64,000 bases of DNA from Streptomyces sp. CNH099 (GCA_000514715.1 AZWL01000004.1:248001-312000), one strand, 5' to 3'; numbered from the stretch's first letter, positions 8,028 through 17,786 are shown. Program-made: numbers and translations. Notes: a model not told the origin generated them from the letters alone.

Positions 8028-10892
8028 TCAGTAGCGGGGCATGCGGCGGGCACCGAGGTCGACGCGGGGCGGTGGCGGGGCCAGGCGCAGGGCGGCGGAC
8101 AGCACGCTGACGCCGCGGGGGGCCACCACCGCCGGGGACAGCTCCACGGAGACCACCTCGGGGTGCTCGTCGACGAAGAGCGACAGCCGCAGCAGCAGCT
8201 CCTCCAGCGCCGCCGTGTCCACCGGCTGCGCGCCGCGCCAGCCGAAGAGCAGCGGGGCGCCCCGGACGGCGCGGATCAGCTCGGCGGCGTCGCGGTCGGT
8301 GGCGGGCACGAGGCGGTGCGCGAGGTCGCCGAGCAGCTCGGAGGGGGCGCCGGCCAGGCCGAAGGACAGCACGGCGCCGATGCCGGGGTCGACGGTGGCG
8401 CGCACCACGGTGTCGACGCCGCGCGGGGCCATCGCCTGCACCACGGGCTGCAGCTCGGCGGGGTCGCCGAGGCTGCCGGTCAGCTCTGCGTGGGCGAGGC
8501 GCAGCTGCTCCTCGCCGGCGAGGTCGAGCCGTACGCCGCCGAGGTCGGGGCGGTGCCGCAGGTGGACGGCGGTGGTCTTGAGCGCGACGGGGTAGCCGAG
8601 CCGGGCGGCGGCGGCCGCGGCGGTCTCCGGGTCGGGGGCGGGCAGCGCGGGCAGCACGGTGATCCCGTAGCGGCCGAGCAGGCGCACGGCGTCCGGCTCG
8701 GGGACGTCGAGGGGCACGCCCTCCGCGTACGGGGCGGGCGGCGCGGCCGACGCGGGGGTGCGCGGGGCGGTACGAGCCGTACGGCCGCCCGGCGGCCCGC
8801 CGTCCGCGGCGGCACCACCGGCCCCGGCACCCGCACCGGCGCCCGCCGCCGGGCCCAGCAGCTCCGCGATGTCCGCCGCCGCGCCCGCCGGGTCCAGGTC
8901 GTCGTACTCGGGCACCCGCCCCGGGTCCGCCGCGCGCCGGCGCCACTGGGCGTGCCGTACCGCCTGCGCCAGGGCCCGCGCCGCCCGCTCCCCCGCCGGG
9001 TACGCGGGGATGCCGTCCGGCGGGGCCGCCAGGGCCTCCGGCAGGCCCTCGATCTCCAGGTGGACGACGGCCACCGGCTTCGTCGCGCCGGCCGCCGCCG
9101 CGCGCAGCGCCGCCGCGAGCGCCCCGGCGTCCTGGGGGCCCGGTACCGCCGCGAGCGCCGGCACGTCCGGATCGGTCACCCAGGGGATGGCCGTGACCAG
9201 CACCGCGTCGCAGCCGTCGGCCGCCAGCGCGCCGGCGACGGCGGCGCGGAAGTCCTCCGGCGCCGCGGCCGGGGTCAGGTCGCGCGGCGGCAGCGGGCGG
9301 AGCCCGGCCGCGCGGCAGGCGTCGTACGCGAGGAGGCCGAGGGAGTCGGAGTTGCCGACGATCGCGACCCGCGGCCCGGCGGGCAGCGGCTGGGCGGCGA
9401 GCAGCAGCCCGGTGTCGACCAGCTCGGTGACGGTGTCGACGGCGACGACGCCGGCCTGGCGGAGCAGCGCGCCGACGGTGTCGGCGGGCACCGACGTGCC
9501 GGGCACGGCGTGGCCGGGCGGCGTGCTGGCGCTGTGCCGGGCGCCCTTGACGACCACGACCGGCTTGTCGGCCGAGGTGCGGCGGGCGAGGCGGGTGAAC
9601 TTGCGCGGGTTGCCGAGGGATTCGAGGTACATGAGGACGACGTCGGTGGCGGTGTCGTCGTGCCAGTACTGCAGCAGGTCGTTGCCGGAGACGTCGGCGC
9701 GGTTGCCCGCGGAGACGAACGTCGAGACCCCGGCGAGCGCCGCGCCCGGCCGCCGGTGCAGCGCCGACAGCAGCGCGATGCCGATGGCGCCGGACTGGGT
9801 GAAGACCCCGACGCGGCCGTGGTCCGCGGGCTCGGGGGCGAGGGTGGCGTTCAGGCGTACGGGCGGGGCGGTGTTGAGGACGCCGAAGGCGTTGGGGCCG
9901 ATGACGCGCATGCCGTGGCCGCGGGCCTGCCGGACGAGGGCGCGCTGCCGCGCCCGGCCGGCGGCGCCGGCCTCGGCGTAGCCGGAGGAGAGCACGACGA
10001 GGCCCTGCACGTCCTGCTCGCCGCAGTCGTCGACGACGTCGGGGACGCGGGCGGCGGGCACGGCGACGACGGCGAGGTCGACGGGCTCGTCGATGTCCCG
10101 TACGGAGCGGCGGGCGGGGACGTCCTCGGGCAGCAGCCGGTCCTGGTCCTCCGGGTAGGCGTGGTTCACGGCGTAGACCCGGCCGGTGAAGCCGGCGGCG
10201 AGGAGGTTGGCGAGGACGGTGCGGCCGACGCCGCCCGGGCGGCGGCCGACGCCGACGACGGCGACGGAGCGCGGGGCGAGCAGCCGCTGGACGGACCGGG
10301 CCTCGGCGCGCTGCTCGCGGGCGTGCATGACGGCCAGGGACCGCTCGGTGGGCTCCAGCCCGAACTCCAGCCGGACGACGCCGTCCGCGAAGCTGCTCTT
10401 CTGGGTGTAGCCGGCGTCCGTGAAGACCTTCATCATGCGGTTGTTGGCGGGCAGCACGTCGGCGACGAAGCGGCGCACGCCGCGCTCGCGGGCGCAGGCG
10501 GCGATGTGCTCCAGCAGCGCGGAGGCGACGCCGCGGCCCTGCTGGTCGTCCTGGACGAGGAACGCCACCTCCGCCTGCGGCTCCCCGTCGGCCGCCGGCT
10601 CGATGCGGTCGTAGCGGACGGTGGCGATGAAGGCGTCACCGACGACGGCGGCCAGGCCCACCCGGTCGACGTAGTCGTGGTGGGTGAAGCGGTGCACGTC
10701 CTTGGCGGACAGCCGGGGGTGCGGGGCGAAGAAGCGCAGGTACTTGGACTCGTCGGAGACCCGGTCGAAGAACGCGACGAGGCGGTCGGCGTCGTCCGGG
10801 ACGATGGGCCTGACCTGTGCGGTGCCGCCGTCGCGCAGCACGACGTCGGCTTCCCAGTGGGTGGGGTACTCGGGTGCCGACGGGGTGGCCAT
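8028..10892 (-). CDS. Pat-type protein acetyltransferase: GNAT domain fused to ADP-forming acyl-CoA synthetase-like domains
   Basis: 954 residues from MATPSAPEY at 10892; the frame runs open to 11093 but the extension lacks family similarity. Order: N-terminal GNAT domain (about 15-190) with acetyl-CoA motif QQGRGVAS; CoA-binding domain (about 205-330, SVAVVGVGRRPGGVGRTV); ligase domains (GPNAFGVLNT, SAGNRADVSGND); C-terminal ATP-grasp (about 720-950, GYPVALKTTAVHLRHRPDLGG). Such fusions acetylate and switch off metabolic enzymes such as acetyl-CoA synthetase. With the GNAT at the N-terminus it belongs to the arrangement called type II. An Ala/Gly/Pro-rich linker precedes the ATP-grasp part. 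First gene of a probable three-gene minus-strand operon. Confidence 0.85.
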   Translation of the reverse strand: MATPSAPEYPTHWEADVVLRDGGTAQVRPIVPDDADRLVAFFDRVSDESKYLRFFAPHPRLSAKDVHRFTHHDYVDRVGLAAVVGDAFIATVRYDRIEPAADGEPQAEVAFLVQDDQQGRGVASALLEHIAACARERGVRRFVADVLPANNRMMKVFTDAGYTQKSSFADGVVRLEFGLEPTERSLAVMHAREQRAEARSVQRLLAPRSVAVVGVGRRPGGVGRTVLANLLAAGFTGRVYAVNHAYPEDQDRLLPEDVPARRSVRDIDEPVDLAVVAVPAARVPDVVDDCGEQDVQGLVVLSSGYAEAGAAGRARQRALVRQARGHGMRVIGPNAFGVLNTAPPVRLNATLAPEPADHGRVGVFTQSGAIGIALLSALHRRPGAALAGVSTFVSAGNRADVSGNDLLQYWHDDTATDVVLMYLESLGNPRKFTRLARRTSADKPVVVVKGARHSASTPPGHAVPGTSVPADTVGALLRQAGVVAVDTVTELVDTGLLLAAQPLPAGPRVAIVGNSDSLGLLAYDACRAAGLRPLPPRDLTPAAAPEDFRAAVAGALAADGCDAVLVTAIPWVTDPDVPALAAVPGPQDAGALAAALRAAAAGATKPVAVVHLEIEGLPEALAAPPDGIPAYPAGERAARALAQAVRHAQWRRRAADPGRVPEYDDLDPAGAAADIAELLGPAAGAGAGAGAGGAAADGGPPGGRTARTAPRTPASAAPPAPYAEGVPLDVPEPDAVRLLGRYGITVLPALPAPDPETAAAAAARLGYPVALKTTAVHLRHRPDLGGVRLDLAGEEQLRLAHAELTGSLGDPAELQPVVQAMAPRGVDTVVRATVDPGIGAVLSFGLAGAPSELLGDLAHRLVPATDRDAAELIRAVRGAPLLFGWRGAQPVDTAALEELLLRLSLFVDEHPEVVSVELSPAVVAPRGVSVLSAALRLAPPPPRVDLGARRMPRY

Positions 10893-11079
10893 GGGGCCCA
10901 GGTTACGGTCCGGGCCTGCTGGCGGGAGCGGACGCGGCCAGGCAGTCTGAGGTGACCGCGGAGGGCGCGGGGCGGCCGGGGCGGGCCGCGGGGGCGGTAC
11001 GGGCGGTATGCGGCCCGGCGGCCCCGGGGAGGAGAAGCACAGGCAGGCCGTGGTCCGGCCCGCCCGGCGAGCGTGCAAG

Positions 11080-11095
11080 AATGGTCTAGACAACT
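11080..11095 (+). promoter_or_regulatory. DasR-responsive element (dre) before ptsH
   Basis: AATGGTCTAGACAACT matches the DasR consensus ACTGGTCTAGACCAGT in all core positions (TGGTCTAGAC) and lies 22 bases before the ptsH start codon. Known: DasR, the GntR regulator of N-acetylglucosamine use in Streptomyces, controls pts genes through such sites. GlcNAc-phosphate-sensitive repression of this gene is therefore expected. Confidence 0.85.
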
Positions 11096-11117
11096 AGCGC
11101 AAGGGAAGGGCAACACC

Positions 11118-11402
11118 ATGGCTGAGCGCCGCGTCACCGTCGGCTGGACCGAAGGGCTGCACGCCCGCCCCGCATCCATCTTCGTGCGGGCGGCCACCGC
11201 CGCGGGCGTCCCGGTGACGATCGCCAAGGCGGCCGACGGCAACGCCGTCAACGCCGCCTCGATGCTGGCCGTGCTGGGGCTGGGCGCCAAGGGCGGCGAC
11301 GAGGTCATCCTCGCCTCGGCGGACGACGCCTCCGAGAGCGCGCTCGACCGGCTGGCGAAGCTGGTCCAGGAGGGCCTGGACGAACTGCCGGAAACCGTCT
11401 GA
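11118..11402 (+). CDS. ptsH: HPr phosphocarrier protein of the PTS
   Basis: 94 residues. HPr carries phosphate from PEP via enzyme I to sugar-specific EIIA proteins in the cytoplasm. The phosphorylated His15 sits in GLHARPAS, and the regulatory-serine region NAASMLAVLGLGA has Ser48 at the place of Ser46 of Gram-positive HPr. Length is standard. The start at 11118 follows GGGAAGGG; the frame upstream to 11073 overlaps the dre site and is not coding. Monocistronic, with a convergent GntR gene next to it. Confidence 0.95.
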   Translation: MAERRVTVGWTEGLHARPASIFVRAATAAGVPVTIAKAADGNAVNAASMLAVLGLGAKGGDEVILASADDASESALDRLAKLVQEGLDELPETV

Positions 11403-11520
11403 GCACGGCCGCCGGCGAATCCCCGCGCCGGGCCCGCCGAAATGGCCGGTTACCGACGATCGGTTTTCCGGGCGGCGGGAAATTCTCCGGCATCCCGGAT
11501 TTCCGCGGCGCACGCAATTG

Positions 11521-12222
11521 TTACGGCTGGTCGCTTCCCGTGTTTACGGCATGTTTCCGGGAACTCACACGCACGGTCCTGCGCAATTCGTACGCGGCGG
11601 CGGAACGCTCCACGTGCGCCACGGCCAGCGCCCTGGCCCGCTCCGCGTCACCGCGCGCGACGGCGTCGGTGAGCGCGCCGTGCTCGTCCCACGACTCCAC
11701 CGACCGGGCCGCCGGCGAGGCCCCGTACAGCCAGGACACCTTCCGGCGCAGCTGCACCAGCAGCACGGTGAGGTTCCGGCTGCCGGTGGCCTGCGCCAGC
11801 GTCTCGTGGAACCAGGTGCTCAGCGACGGCAGCTCCGCGACGTGCCCGCGCCGTGCCCGCTCCCGGCCCAGCCGCACCAGGCCGTGCAGCACCTTCAGAT
11901 GCGCCTCCGTGCGCCGCTGGGCCGCGCGGGCGGCGCCCAGCGGCTCCAGCAGCGCGCGTATCTCCAGCAGGTCGGCGGCGTCCTGCGCGGTCGGCTCGGC
12001 GACGCAGGCGCCGACGTGCCGCTCCGTGGTGACGAAGCCCTCCGACTCCAGCGTGCGCAGCGCCTCGCGGACCGGCACCCGCGAGACCCCGTACCGGCGC
12101 GCGAGCTGCTCCTCGGTGAGCCGGCCGCCCTGCGGGAAGAATCCCGAGACGATGTCGTCGCGGATCGCGGCGCACACCGCCTGGGAAATACCGCCGTTCA
12201 CCGCGCACACCGCATCATCCAC
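11521..12222 (-). CDS. GntR-family transcriptional regulator (FCD domain)
   Basis: About 233 residues. The N-terminal winged helix shows the GntR pattern (GRLTEEQLARRYGVSRVPVREALRTLESEGFV), followed by an all-helical FCD ligand domain (LLEIRALLEPLGAARAAQRR ... FHETLAQATGSRNL). FCD members usually sense small carboxylates or sugar acids via a metal site. The first GTG (12222) has GAGGGG almost touching it, so translation may start at a later GTG. It sits beside ptsH in convergent orientation; its targets are unknown. Confidence 0.83.
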   Translation of the reverse strand: MDDAVCAVNGGISQAVCAAIRDDIVSGFFPQGGRLTEEQLARRYGVSRVPVREALRTLESEGFVTTERHVGACVAEPTAQDAADLLEIRALLEPLGAARAAQRRTEAHLKVLHGLVRLGRERARRGHVAELPSLSTWFHETLAQATGSRNLTVLLVQLRRKVSWLYGASPAARSVESWDEHGALTDAVARGDAERARALAVAHVERSAAAYELRRTVRVSSRKHAVNTGSDQP

Positions 12223-12282
12223 ACCCCTCAGCGCCGCCCGGGTGAACAGTATGGCAGCGGCGGCCGAATTAAGGCAGGAACG

Positions 12283-12316
12283 GGAAAGAGCCCGGCGCCG
12301 CCGCCGGGCTCTTTCC
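12283..12316 (-). terminator. Terminator of the M16 peptidase operon
   Basis: Perfect 15-bp stem, GGAAAGAGCCCGGCG (12283-12297) with its complement at 12302-12316, loop CCGC. It is 43 bases beyond the stop of the last M16 gene on the minus strand. Confidence 0.88.
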
Positions 12317-12359
12317 GGTCTGCCGCGGGCCCTTTACCGCGGCCCGCGGAAAGCCGGCG

Positions 12360-13760
12360 TCAGCCGGAGACGACCCGGACCGCGCCGATGCCCAGCCCCC
12401 GCACCGGCTCGGCGATCCGCTCCGCGTCGCCGACGAGCACCGTGACGAGCCGGTCGGTGGGGAACGCGGCCAGCACCGCCGCCGTGGCCTCCACCGTGCC
12501 GGTGTCGGCGAGCCGCGCGTACTGCCGGGCCTGGTAGTCGTCCGGGAGCTGCTGCTCGACCTGGTCGGCCAGCGTGCCCGCGACCGCGGCCGACGTCTCG
12601 TACCGCAGCGGGGCCACGCCGACCAGGAAGTCGGCCGCCGCGTCCCGCTCGGCGTCGGTCAGCCCGTCGGCCAGCGAGCGCAGCACCTTCCAGGTGTCCG
12701 CCAGCGCCGGGCCGGTCACGTCGGTCTCGACCGAGCCGCCGATGGCCAGCAGCGCGGCACCGGTGCCGTCGGACGGCGAGCGCAGCGCCTGCGCGGAGGC
12801 GCGCACGCCGTAGGTGTAGCCCTTCTCCTCGCGCAGCACGACGTCCAGGCGGGAGGTGAGGGTGCCGCCCAGGCAGTACGTGCCGAGCAGCTGGGCGGGC
12901 CAGACGGCGTCGTGCCGGTCGCTGCCGATCCGGCCGATCAGCACCTGCGTCTGGACGGCCCCCGGGCGGTCGACGACGACGACCCGGCCGGTGTCGTCCG
13001 CCGCCACCGGCGGCAGCGGGCGGGCCTCGGCGGCGGTGCCGGTCCAGGCGCCGAGGGTGGCGGCCAGCGCCTCGTCGACGTCGAGGCCGGAGAGGTCGCC
13101 GACGACCACGGCGGTTGCGGTGGCGGGCCGCACGTGGGCGGCGTAGAAGGCGCGTACGGCGGCGGCGTCGATCCGCGCCACGGACTCCTCCGTGCCCCAG
13201 CGGGGACGGGAGAGCCGGTCGCCGGCGGCGAACAGCTCGGCGTACAGCGCCATCGCGGCGCGCCGGCCGGGGTTGGCCAGCTCGTGCGGGATCTCGTCCA
13301 GCCGGTTGGCGACCAGCCGCTCGATCTCGTCGTCCGGGAAGGCGGGCGCGCGCAGCGCGGCCGCGAGCAGCGTGAGGCCCCGGCGCAGCCGGGACGCGGG
13401 GACCTCCAGGGAGACGCGGACGCCGGGGTGGTCGGCGTGCGCGTCGATGGTGGCGCCGCAGCGCTCCAGCTCGGCGGCGAACTCCTCGGCGCTGTGCTCG
13501 TCGGTGCCCTCGGAGAACGCCCGCGCCATGATCATGGCGACGCCGTCCAGGCCGGCCGGCTCGGCGTCCAGCGGCGCGGCGAGGCACACCTCGACGGCGA
13601 CGACCTGCTGGCCGGGGCGGTGGCAGGTGAGCACCGTGAGCCCGTTGCCGAGGGTGCCGCGCTCCGGGGCCGGGAACGCCCAGGGCCGCGCCTCGCCGCC
13701 CTGCGGGCGGGGGTGGAAGTTCATCGTCGGGTTGGTCGTGCTGGTCGTCTCGGCGGTCAC
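12360..13760 (-). CDS. M16-family peptidase-like protein lacking the zinc motif (non-catalytic partner)
   Basis: About 466 residues from a GTG at 13760 whose GTGA overlaps the upstream gene's stop by four bases. The M16 fold is clear (LGNGLTVLTCHRPGQQVVAVEVCLAAP, then FRNTA-equivalent regions and the C-terminal domain VVDRPGAVQTQVLIG), but the place of the HxxEH zinc motif reads IMARAFSEG, so metal ligands are missing. Family precedent: bacterial M16 pairs form heterodimers of one active and one inactive subunit, as in mitochondrial processing peptidase. The long open frame continuing upstream to 15269 is a shadow of the neighbouring gene. Confidence 0.85.
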   Translation of the reverse strand: MTAETTSTTNPTMNFHPRPQGGEARPWAFPAPERGTLGNGLTVLTCHRPGQQVVAVEVCLAAPLDAEPAGLDGVAMIMARAFSEGTDEHSAEEFAAELERCGATIDAHADHPGVRVSLEVPASRLRRGLTLLAAALRAPAFPDDEIERLVANRLDEIPHELANPGRRAAMALYAELFAAGDRLSRPRWGTEESVARIDAAAVRAFYAAHVRPATATAVVVGDLSGLDVDEALAATLGAWTGTAAEARPLPPVAADDTGRVVVVDRPGAVQTQVLIGRIGSDRHDAVWPAQLLGTYCLGGTLTSRLDVVLREEKGYTYGVRASAQALRSPSDGTGAALLAIGGSVETDVTGPALADTWKVLRSLADGLTDAERDAAADFLVGVAPLRYETSAAVAGTLADQVEQQLPDDYQARQYARLADTGTVEATAAVLAAFPTDRLVTVLVGDAERIAEPVRGLGIGAVRVVSG

Positions 13761-15151
13761 GCCTGAACCTCGTCTTCCTCGGTGCCGGCGGCGCCCGCGT
13801 TCTCGTCGGTGGCGCCGGTGTCGGAGTCGTCCGTCTCGCCGTCGGCCGGGGCCGTGGGCTCGTACACGAGGGCCGCGCGGTTCTCCGGGATCAGCCGCGC
13901 CTTGGCGACGGCCTGCACCTCCTCGGCGGTCACGCCGAGGATCCGCTCGACGGCCCCGAGCGCCAGCCGCGGGTCGCCGAAGAGCACCGCGTAGCGGCAG
14001 AACTCGTCCGCCCGGCCGCCGACGGTGGCCAGCCGGTCCAGCCACTCCCGCTCCAGCTGGGCCTGCGCCCGCTCCATCTCCTCGGGCGTCGGCCCCTGTT
14101 CCGCGAAGCGGGCCAGCTCCTCGTCGACGGCGGTCTCGATGGCGGGCACCTCGACGCCGCCGGACGCCTTGACGTCCAGCCAGCCCAGCGACGGCGCGCC
14201 GGCCAGCCGCAGCATCCCGAAGCCGGCCGCGACGGCGAGCCGGTCGCGACGCACCAGGCGGTTGTAGAGCCGGGAGGACTCGCCGCCGCCGAGCACGGTC
14301 AGGGCCAGGTCCGCGGCGTCGGCCTCGCGGGTGCCGTCCTCGGGCAGCCGGTACGAGGCCATGAGCGCCCGCGACGGCACCTCCTCGGCCAGCTGCACGC
14401 GCTGCGCGCCGCCGAGGGTGTCGGGCAGCGAGCCGTCGCGCGGGGGCTGCTTGCCCTCGTGCGCGGGGATGGAGCCGAAGTACTTCTCCACCCAGGCGAG
14501 GGTCTGCGCGGTGTCGATGTCGCCGACGACGGAGAGCACCGCGTTGCTCGGCGAGTAGTAGGTGCGGAAGAACTCCCGGCAGTCCGCGAGCGAGGTGGCG
14601 TCCAGGTCGGCCATCGAGCCGATCGGCGTGTGGTGGTACGGGTGGCCGTCGGGGTACGTCATCGCGGCGAGCCGCTCGAACGCGGTGCCGTACGGGACGT
14701 TGTCGTACCGCTGCCGGCGCTCGTTCTTCACCACGTCGCGCTGGTTGTCCAGGCTCTCCTCGGTGAGCGCGCTGAGCAGCGAGCCCATGCGGTCGGCCTC
14801 CAGCCACAGCGCCAGCTCCAGCTGGTGGGCCGGCAGCGTCTCGAAGTAGTTGGTGCGCTCGAAGCTGGTGGTGCCGTTGAGCGAGCCGCCGGCGGACTGC
14901 ACCAGCTCGAAGTGGCCGTTGCCGGAGACCTGCGCCGAGCCCTGGAACATCAGGTGCTCGAAGAGGTGGGCGAGCCCGGTGCGGCCGGCCACCTCGTGAC
15001 GCGAGCCCACGTCGTACCAGATGCACACCGCGGCGACGGGCGTGAGAGGGTCCTCGGAGAGGATGACCCGCAGCCCGTTGTCCAAGCGGTGTTCCTCCAG
15101 TGTCAGTCCGCCTGAGTTGGCCTGCGGGGTGGCCGTCTGACCCATGGGCAT
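13757..15151 (-). CDS. M16-family zinc metallopeptidase (catalytic subunit)
   Basis: 464 residues. The inverted zinc motif HLFEH is at 62-66, within GLAHLFEHLMFQGS; the downstream Glu ligand fits VKNERRQRYDN. Two M16 domains follow (LDNGLRVILSEDPLTPVAAVCIWYDVGS, and the C-terminal YRLPEDGTREADAADLALTVLGGGESSRLYNRLV). The start at 15151 has AAGGGA about six bases upstream. Its stop overlaps the start of the non-catalytic partner, so the two are made together. It lies divergent from parC. No signal peptide is evident, so cytoplasmic peptide degradation or processing is likely. Confidence 0.9.
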   Translation of the reverse strand: MPMGQTATPQANSGGLTLEEHRLDNGLRVILSEDPLTPVAAVCIWYDVGSRHEVAGRTGLAHLFEHLMFQGSAQVSGNGHFELVQSAGGSLNGTTSFERTNYFETLPAHQLELALWLEADRMGSLLSALTEESLDNQRDVVKNERRQRYDNVPYGTAFERLAAMTYPDGHPYHHTPIGSMADLDATSLADCREFFRTYYSPSNAVLSVVGDIDTAQTLAWVEKYFGSIPAHEGKQPPRDGSLPDTLGGAQRVQLAEEVPSRALMASYRLPEDGTREADAADLALTVLGGGESSRLYNRLVRRDRLAVAAGFGMLRLAGAPSLGWLDVKASGGVEVPAIETAVDEELARFAEQGPTPEEMERAQAQLEREWLDRLATVGGRADEFCRYAVLFGDPRLALGAVERILGVTAEEVQAVAKARLIPENRAALVYEPTAPADGETDDSDTGATDENAGAAGTEEDEVQA

Positions 15152-15322
15152 GGAGTCCCTTCGATCGCTGCTGTACGCGGCACACCGGACGTCCGGTGTC
15201 GCGCCCCCACTGTATGCCGGGGGCCGTGTGCCGGGTCGTGGTCGGCGATGTCGGCGCGTGGGTCCACAATGGGGGCGCACGCCGACCGCCCGTGAACGAG
15301 CCGATGAGGAGCAGCCGCCGAG

Positions 15323-17776
15323 ATGGCCCGCCGCAGCAGCAGTGCCCCGCCGCCAGAGGAGATCGAAGAGCGGATCCTCGACGTCGACGTCGTGGACGAG
15401 ATGCAGGGCTCCTTCCTTGAGTACGCGTACTCGGTCATCTACTCCCGCGCGCTCCCCGACGCCCGCGACGGCCTGAAGCCCGTACACCGCCGCATCCTGC
15501 ACCAGATGAACGAGATGGGCCTGCGCCCCGACCGCCCGTACGTGAAGTGCGCGCGCGTCGTCGGCGAGGTGATGGGCCGGCTGCACCCGCACGGCGACTC
15601 CGCCATCTACGACGCGCTGGTGCGCATGGCGCAGCCGTTCTCGATGCGGCTGCCGCTGGTCGACGGCCACGGCAACTTCGGCTCCCTCGGCAACGACGAC
15701 CCGCCCGCGGCCATGCGCTACACCGAGTGCCGCCCCGCGCCCGCGGCGACGCTCATGGTCGAGTCGATCGACGAGGACACCGTCGACTTCACCGCGAACT
15801 ACGACGGCAGCGAACAGGAGCCCGTCGCGCTGCCGTCCGCCTTTCCGAACCTGCTGGTGAACGGCGCCTCCGGGATCGCGGTCGGGATGGCGACCAACAT
15901 GCCGCCGCACAACCTCGGCGAGGTCGTCGCCGCCGCGCGGCACCTCATCCGGCACCCGGGCGCCGACCTGGAGACCCTGATGCGGCACGTCCCGGGTCCC
16001 GACCTGCCCACCGGCGGCCGCATCGTCGGCCTCGACGGCGTCCGGGACGCGTACGAGACGGGCCGCGGCAGCTTCAAGATCCGCGCCACCGCGACGGTGG
16101 AGCAGGTCTCCGCGCGCCGCAAGGGCATCGTCGTCACGGAGCTGCCCTTCACCGTCGGCCCGGAGAAGATCAGGGCCAAGGTCAAGGACCTCATCGGGGC
16201 CAAGCGGCTGCAGGGCATCGCCGACCTGAAGGACCTCACCGACCGCGAGCACGGCCTGCGGCTGGTCTTCGAGGTCAAGAACGGCTTCAACCCCGAGGCC
16301 GTGCTGGAGCAGCTGTACAAGCTGACCCCGCTGGAGGAGACCTTCGGCATCAACAACGTCGCGCTCGTCGACGGCCAGCCGCTCACGCTGGGCCTGAAGG
16401 AGCTGCTGGAGGTCTTCCTGGACCACCGCTTCACCGTGGTGCGGCGGCGCAGCGAGTTCCGGCGCACCAAGCGCCGCGACCGGCTGCACCTGGTGGAGGG
16501 CCTGCTCGTCGCGCTCCTCGACATCGACGAGGTCATCCGCATCATCCGGGCCAGCGAGAACGCCGCGCAGGCCAAGGAGCGGCTCATCGGCCACTTCGCG
16601 CTCTCCGAGATCCAGACGCAGTACATCCTGGACACGCCGCTGCGCCGGCTGACCAAGTTCGACCGGCTGGAGCTGGAGGCCGAGCGGGACCGGCTGACCG
16701 CGGAGATCGCCGAGCTGACGCGGATCCTGGAGTCGGACGCGGAGCTGCGCAAGCTGGTGTCCGGCGAGCTGTCGGCGGTGGCGAAGAAGTACGGCAGCGC
16801 GCGCCGCACGATGCTGCTGGAGGCCGGCGGCGAGCCGGCCGCGGCGGTGCCGCTGGAGGTCTCCGACGACCCGTGCCGGGTGCTGATGTCGTCCACGGGG
16901 CTGCTGGCCCGTACCGCCAACGGCGACCCCTTCGGCGATCCGGCACCGGCCAAGCGGGCCAAGCACGACGTGGTCGTCTCCGCCGTGCCGACGACGTCGC
17001 GGGCGCACATCGGGGCGGTGACCTCGGCCGGGCGGCTGCTGCGGATGCCGGTGATCGACCTGCCCGTGCTGCCGGAGACCGCGGCCCGGCCCAGCCTGGC
17101 GGGCGGCGCGGCGGTCGCGGAGTTCCTGTCGCTGGCCGACGACGAGCAGGTCGTCTGCCTCACGACGCTCGACGAGTCCTCGCCGGGCCTGGCGCTGGGC
17201 ACGGCGCAGGGCGTGGTGAAACGGGTGGTCCCGGACTACCCGGCGAACAAGGAGGAGTTGGAGGTCGTCTCGCTCCGCGACGGCGACCGGATCGTCGGCG
17301 CGGCGGAGCTGCGCACCGGCGAGGAGGACCTCGTGTTCGTCACGAGCGACGCGCAGCTGCTGCGCTATCCCGCGGGGCAGGTGCGGCCGCAGGGGCGGGC
17401 GGCGGGCGGCATGGCGGGCGTGAAGCTCGGCGCGGGGGCGGAGGTGGTCGCGTTCCACGTGGTCGACCCGGCGGCGGAGGCGGCGGTGCTGACGGTCGCC
17501 GGCTCCTCGGGGGCGCTGGACGGCGCGTGGGTGCAGACGGCGAAGCTGACGCCGTTCGACCAGTTCCCGCGGAAGGGGCGGGCCACGGGCGGCGTGCGCT
17601 GCCAGCGGTTCCTGAAGGGCGAGGACCGACTGACGTTCGCCTGGACCGGCCCGGTGCCGGCCCGCGCGGCGGGCCGTACCGGGGCGCCGGTGGAGCTGCC
17701 GGAGCCGGACCCGCGCCGGGACGGCTCGGGTACGCCGCTGACGAAGCCGGTGGCGGCGGTGGCGGGCCCGGTGTAG
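15323..17776 (+). CDS. parC: DNA topoisomerase IV subunit A (ParC)
   Basis: 817 residues. The breakage-reunion subunit decatenates chromosomes together with ParE (encoded at 27.9-30 kb). The catalytic Tyr133 lies in AMRYTECR. The quinolone pocket is HGDSAIYDAL with Ser93 and Asp97, the usual drug-sensitive residues. The N-terminal winged-helix/tower (to about 490) is followed by a coiled coil and a C-terminal beta-pinwheel with six degenerate blades but no clear gyrase GyrA-box, supporting ParC over GyrA. The gene-order match to the Streptomyces parC locus also supports this. Closed by a hairpin at 17787. Confidence 0.92.
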   Translation: MARRSSSAPPPEEIEERILDVDVVDEMQGSFLEYAYSVIYSRALPDARDGLKPVHRRILHQMNEMGLRPDRPYVKCARVVGEVMGRLHPHGDSAIYDALVRMAQPFSMRLPLVDGHGNFGSLGNDDPPAAMRYTECRPAPAATLMVESIDEDTVDFTANYDGSEQEPVALPSAFPNLLVNGASGIAVGMATNMPPHNLGEVVAAARHLIRHPGADLETLMRHVPGPDLPTGGRIVGLDGVRDAYETGRGSFKIRATATVEQVSARRKGIVVTELPFTVGPEKIRAKVKDLIGAKRLQGIADLKDLTDREHGLRLVFEVKNGFNPEAVLEQLYKLTPLEETFGINNVALVDGQPLTLGLKELLEVFLDHRFTVVRRRSEFRRTKRRDRLHLVEGLLVALLDIDEVIRIIRASENAAQAKERLIGHFALSEIQTQYILDTPLRRLTKFDRLELEAERDRLTAEIAELTRILESDAELRKLVSGELSAVAKKYGSARRTMLLEAGGEPAAAVPLEVSDDPCRVLMSSTGLLARTANGDPFGDPAPAKRAKHDVVVSAVPTTSRAHIGAVTSAGRLLRMPVIDLPVLPETAARPSLAGGAAVAEFLSLADDEQVVCLTTLDESSPGLALGTAQGVVKRVVPDYPANKEELEVVSLRDGDRIVGAAELRTGEEDLVFVTSDAQLLRYPAGQVRPQGRAAGGMAGVKLGAGAEVVAFHVVDPAAEAAVLTVAGSSGALDGAWVQTAKLTPFDQFPRKGRATGGVRCQRFLKGEDRLTFAWTGPVPARAAGRTGAPVELPEPDPRRDGSGTPLTKPVAAVAGPV

Positions 17777-17786
17777 CCGGGCACGG

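Noticed and set aside
13758..15269. A long fused M16 protein running into 15269
   Set aside because: The frame upstream of 13760 is a shadow; the real partner gene is in a different frame and has its own zinc motif.
13757..17458. A very long minus-strand open frame across parC
   Set aside because: It is the antisense of parC joined to the M16 gene. Parts have no family match, and third-codon GC fits parC on the plus strand.
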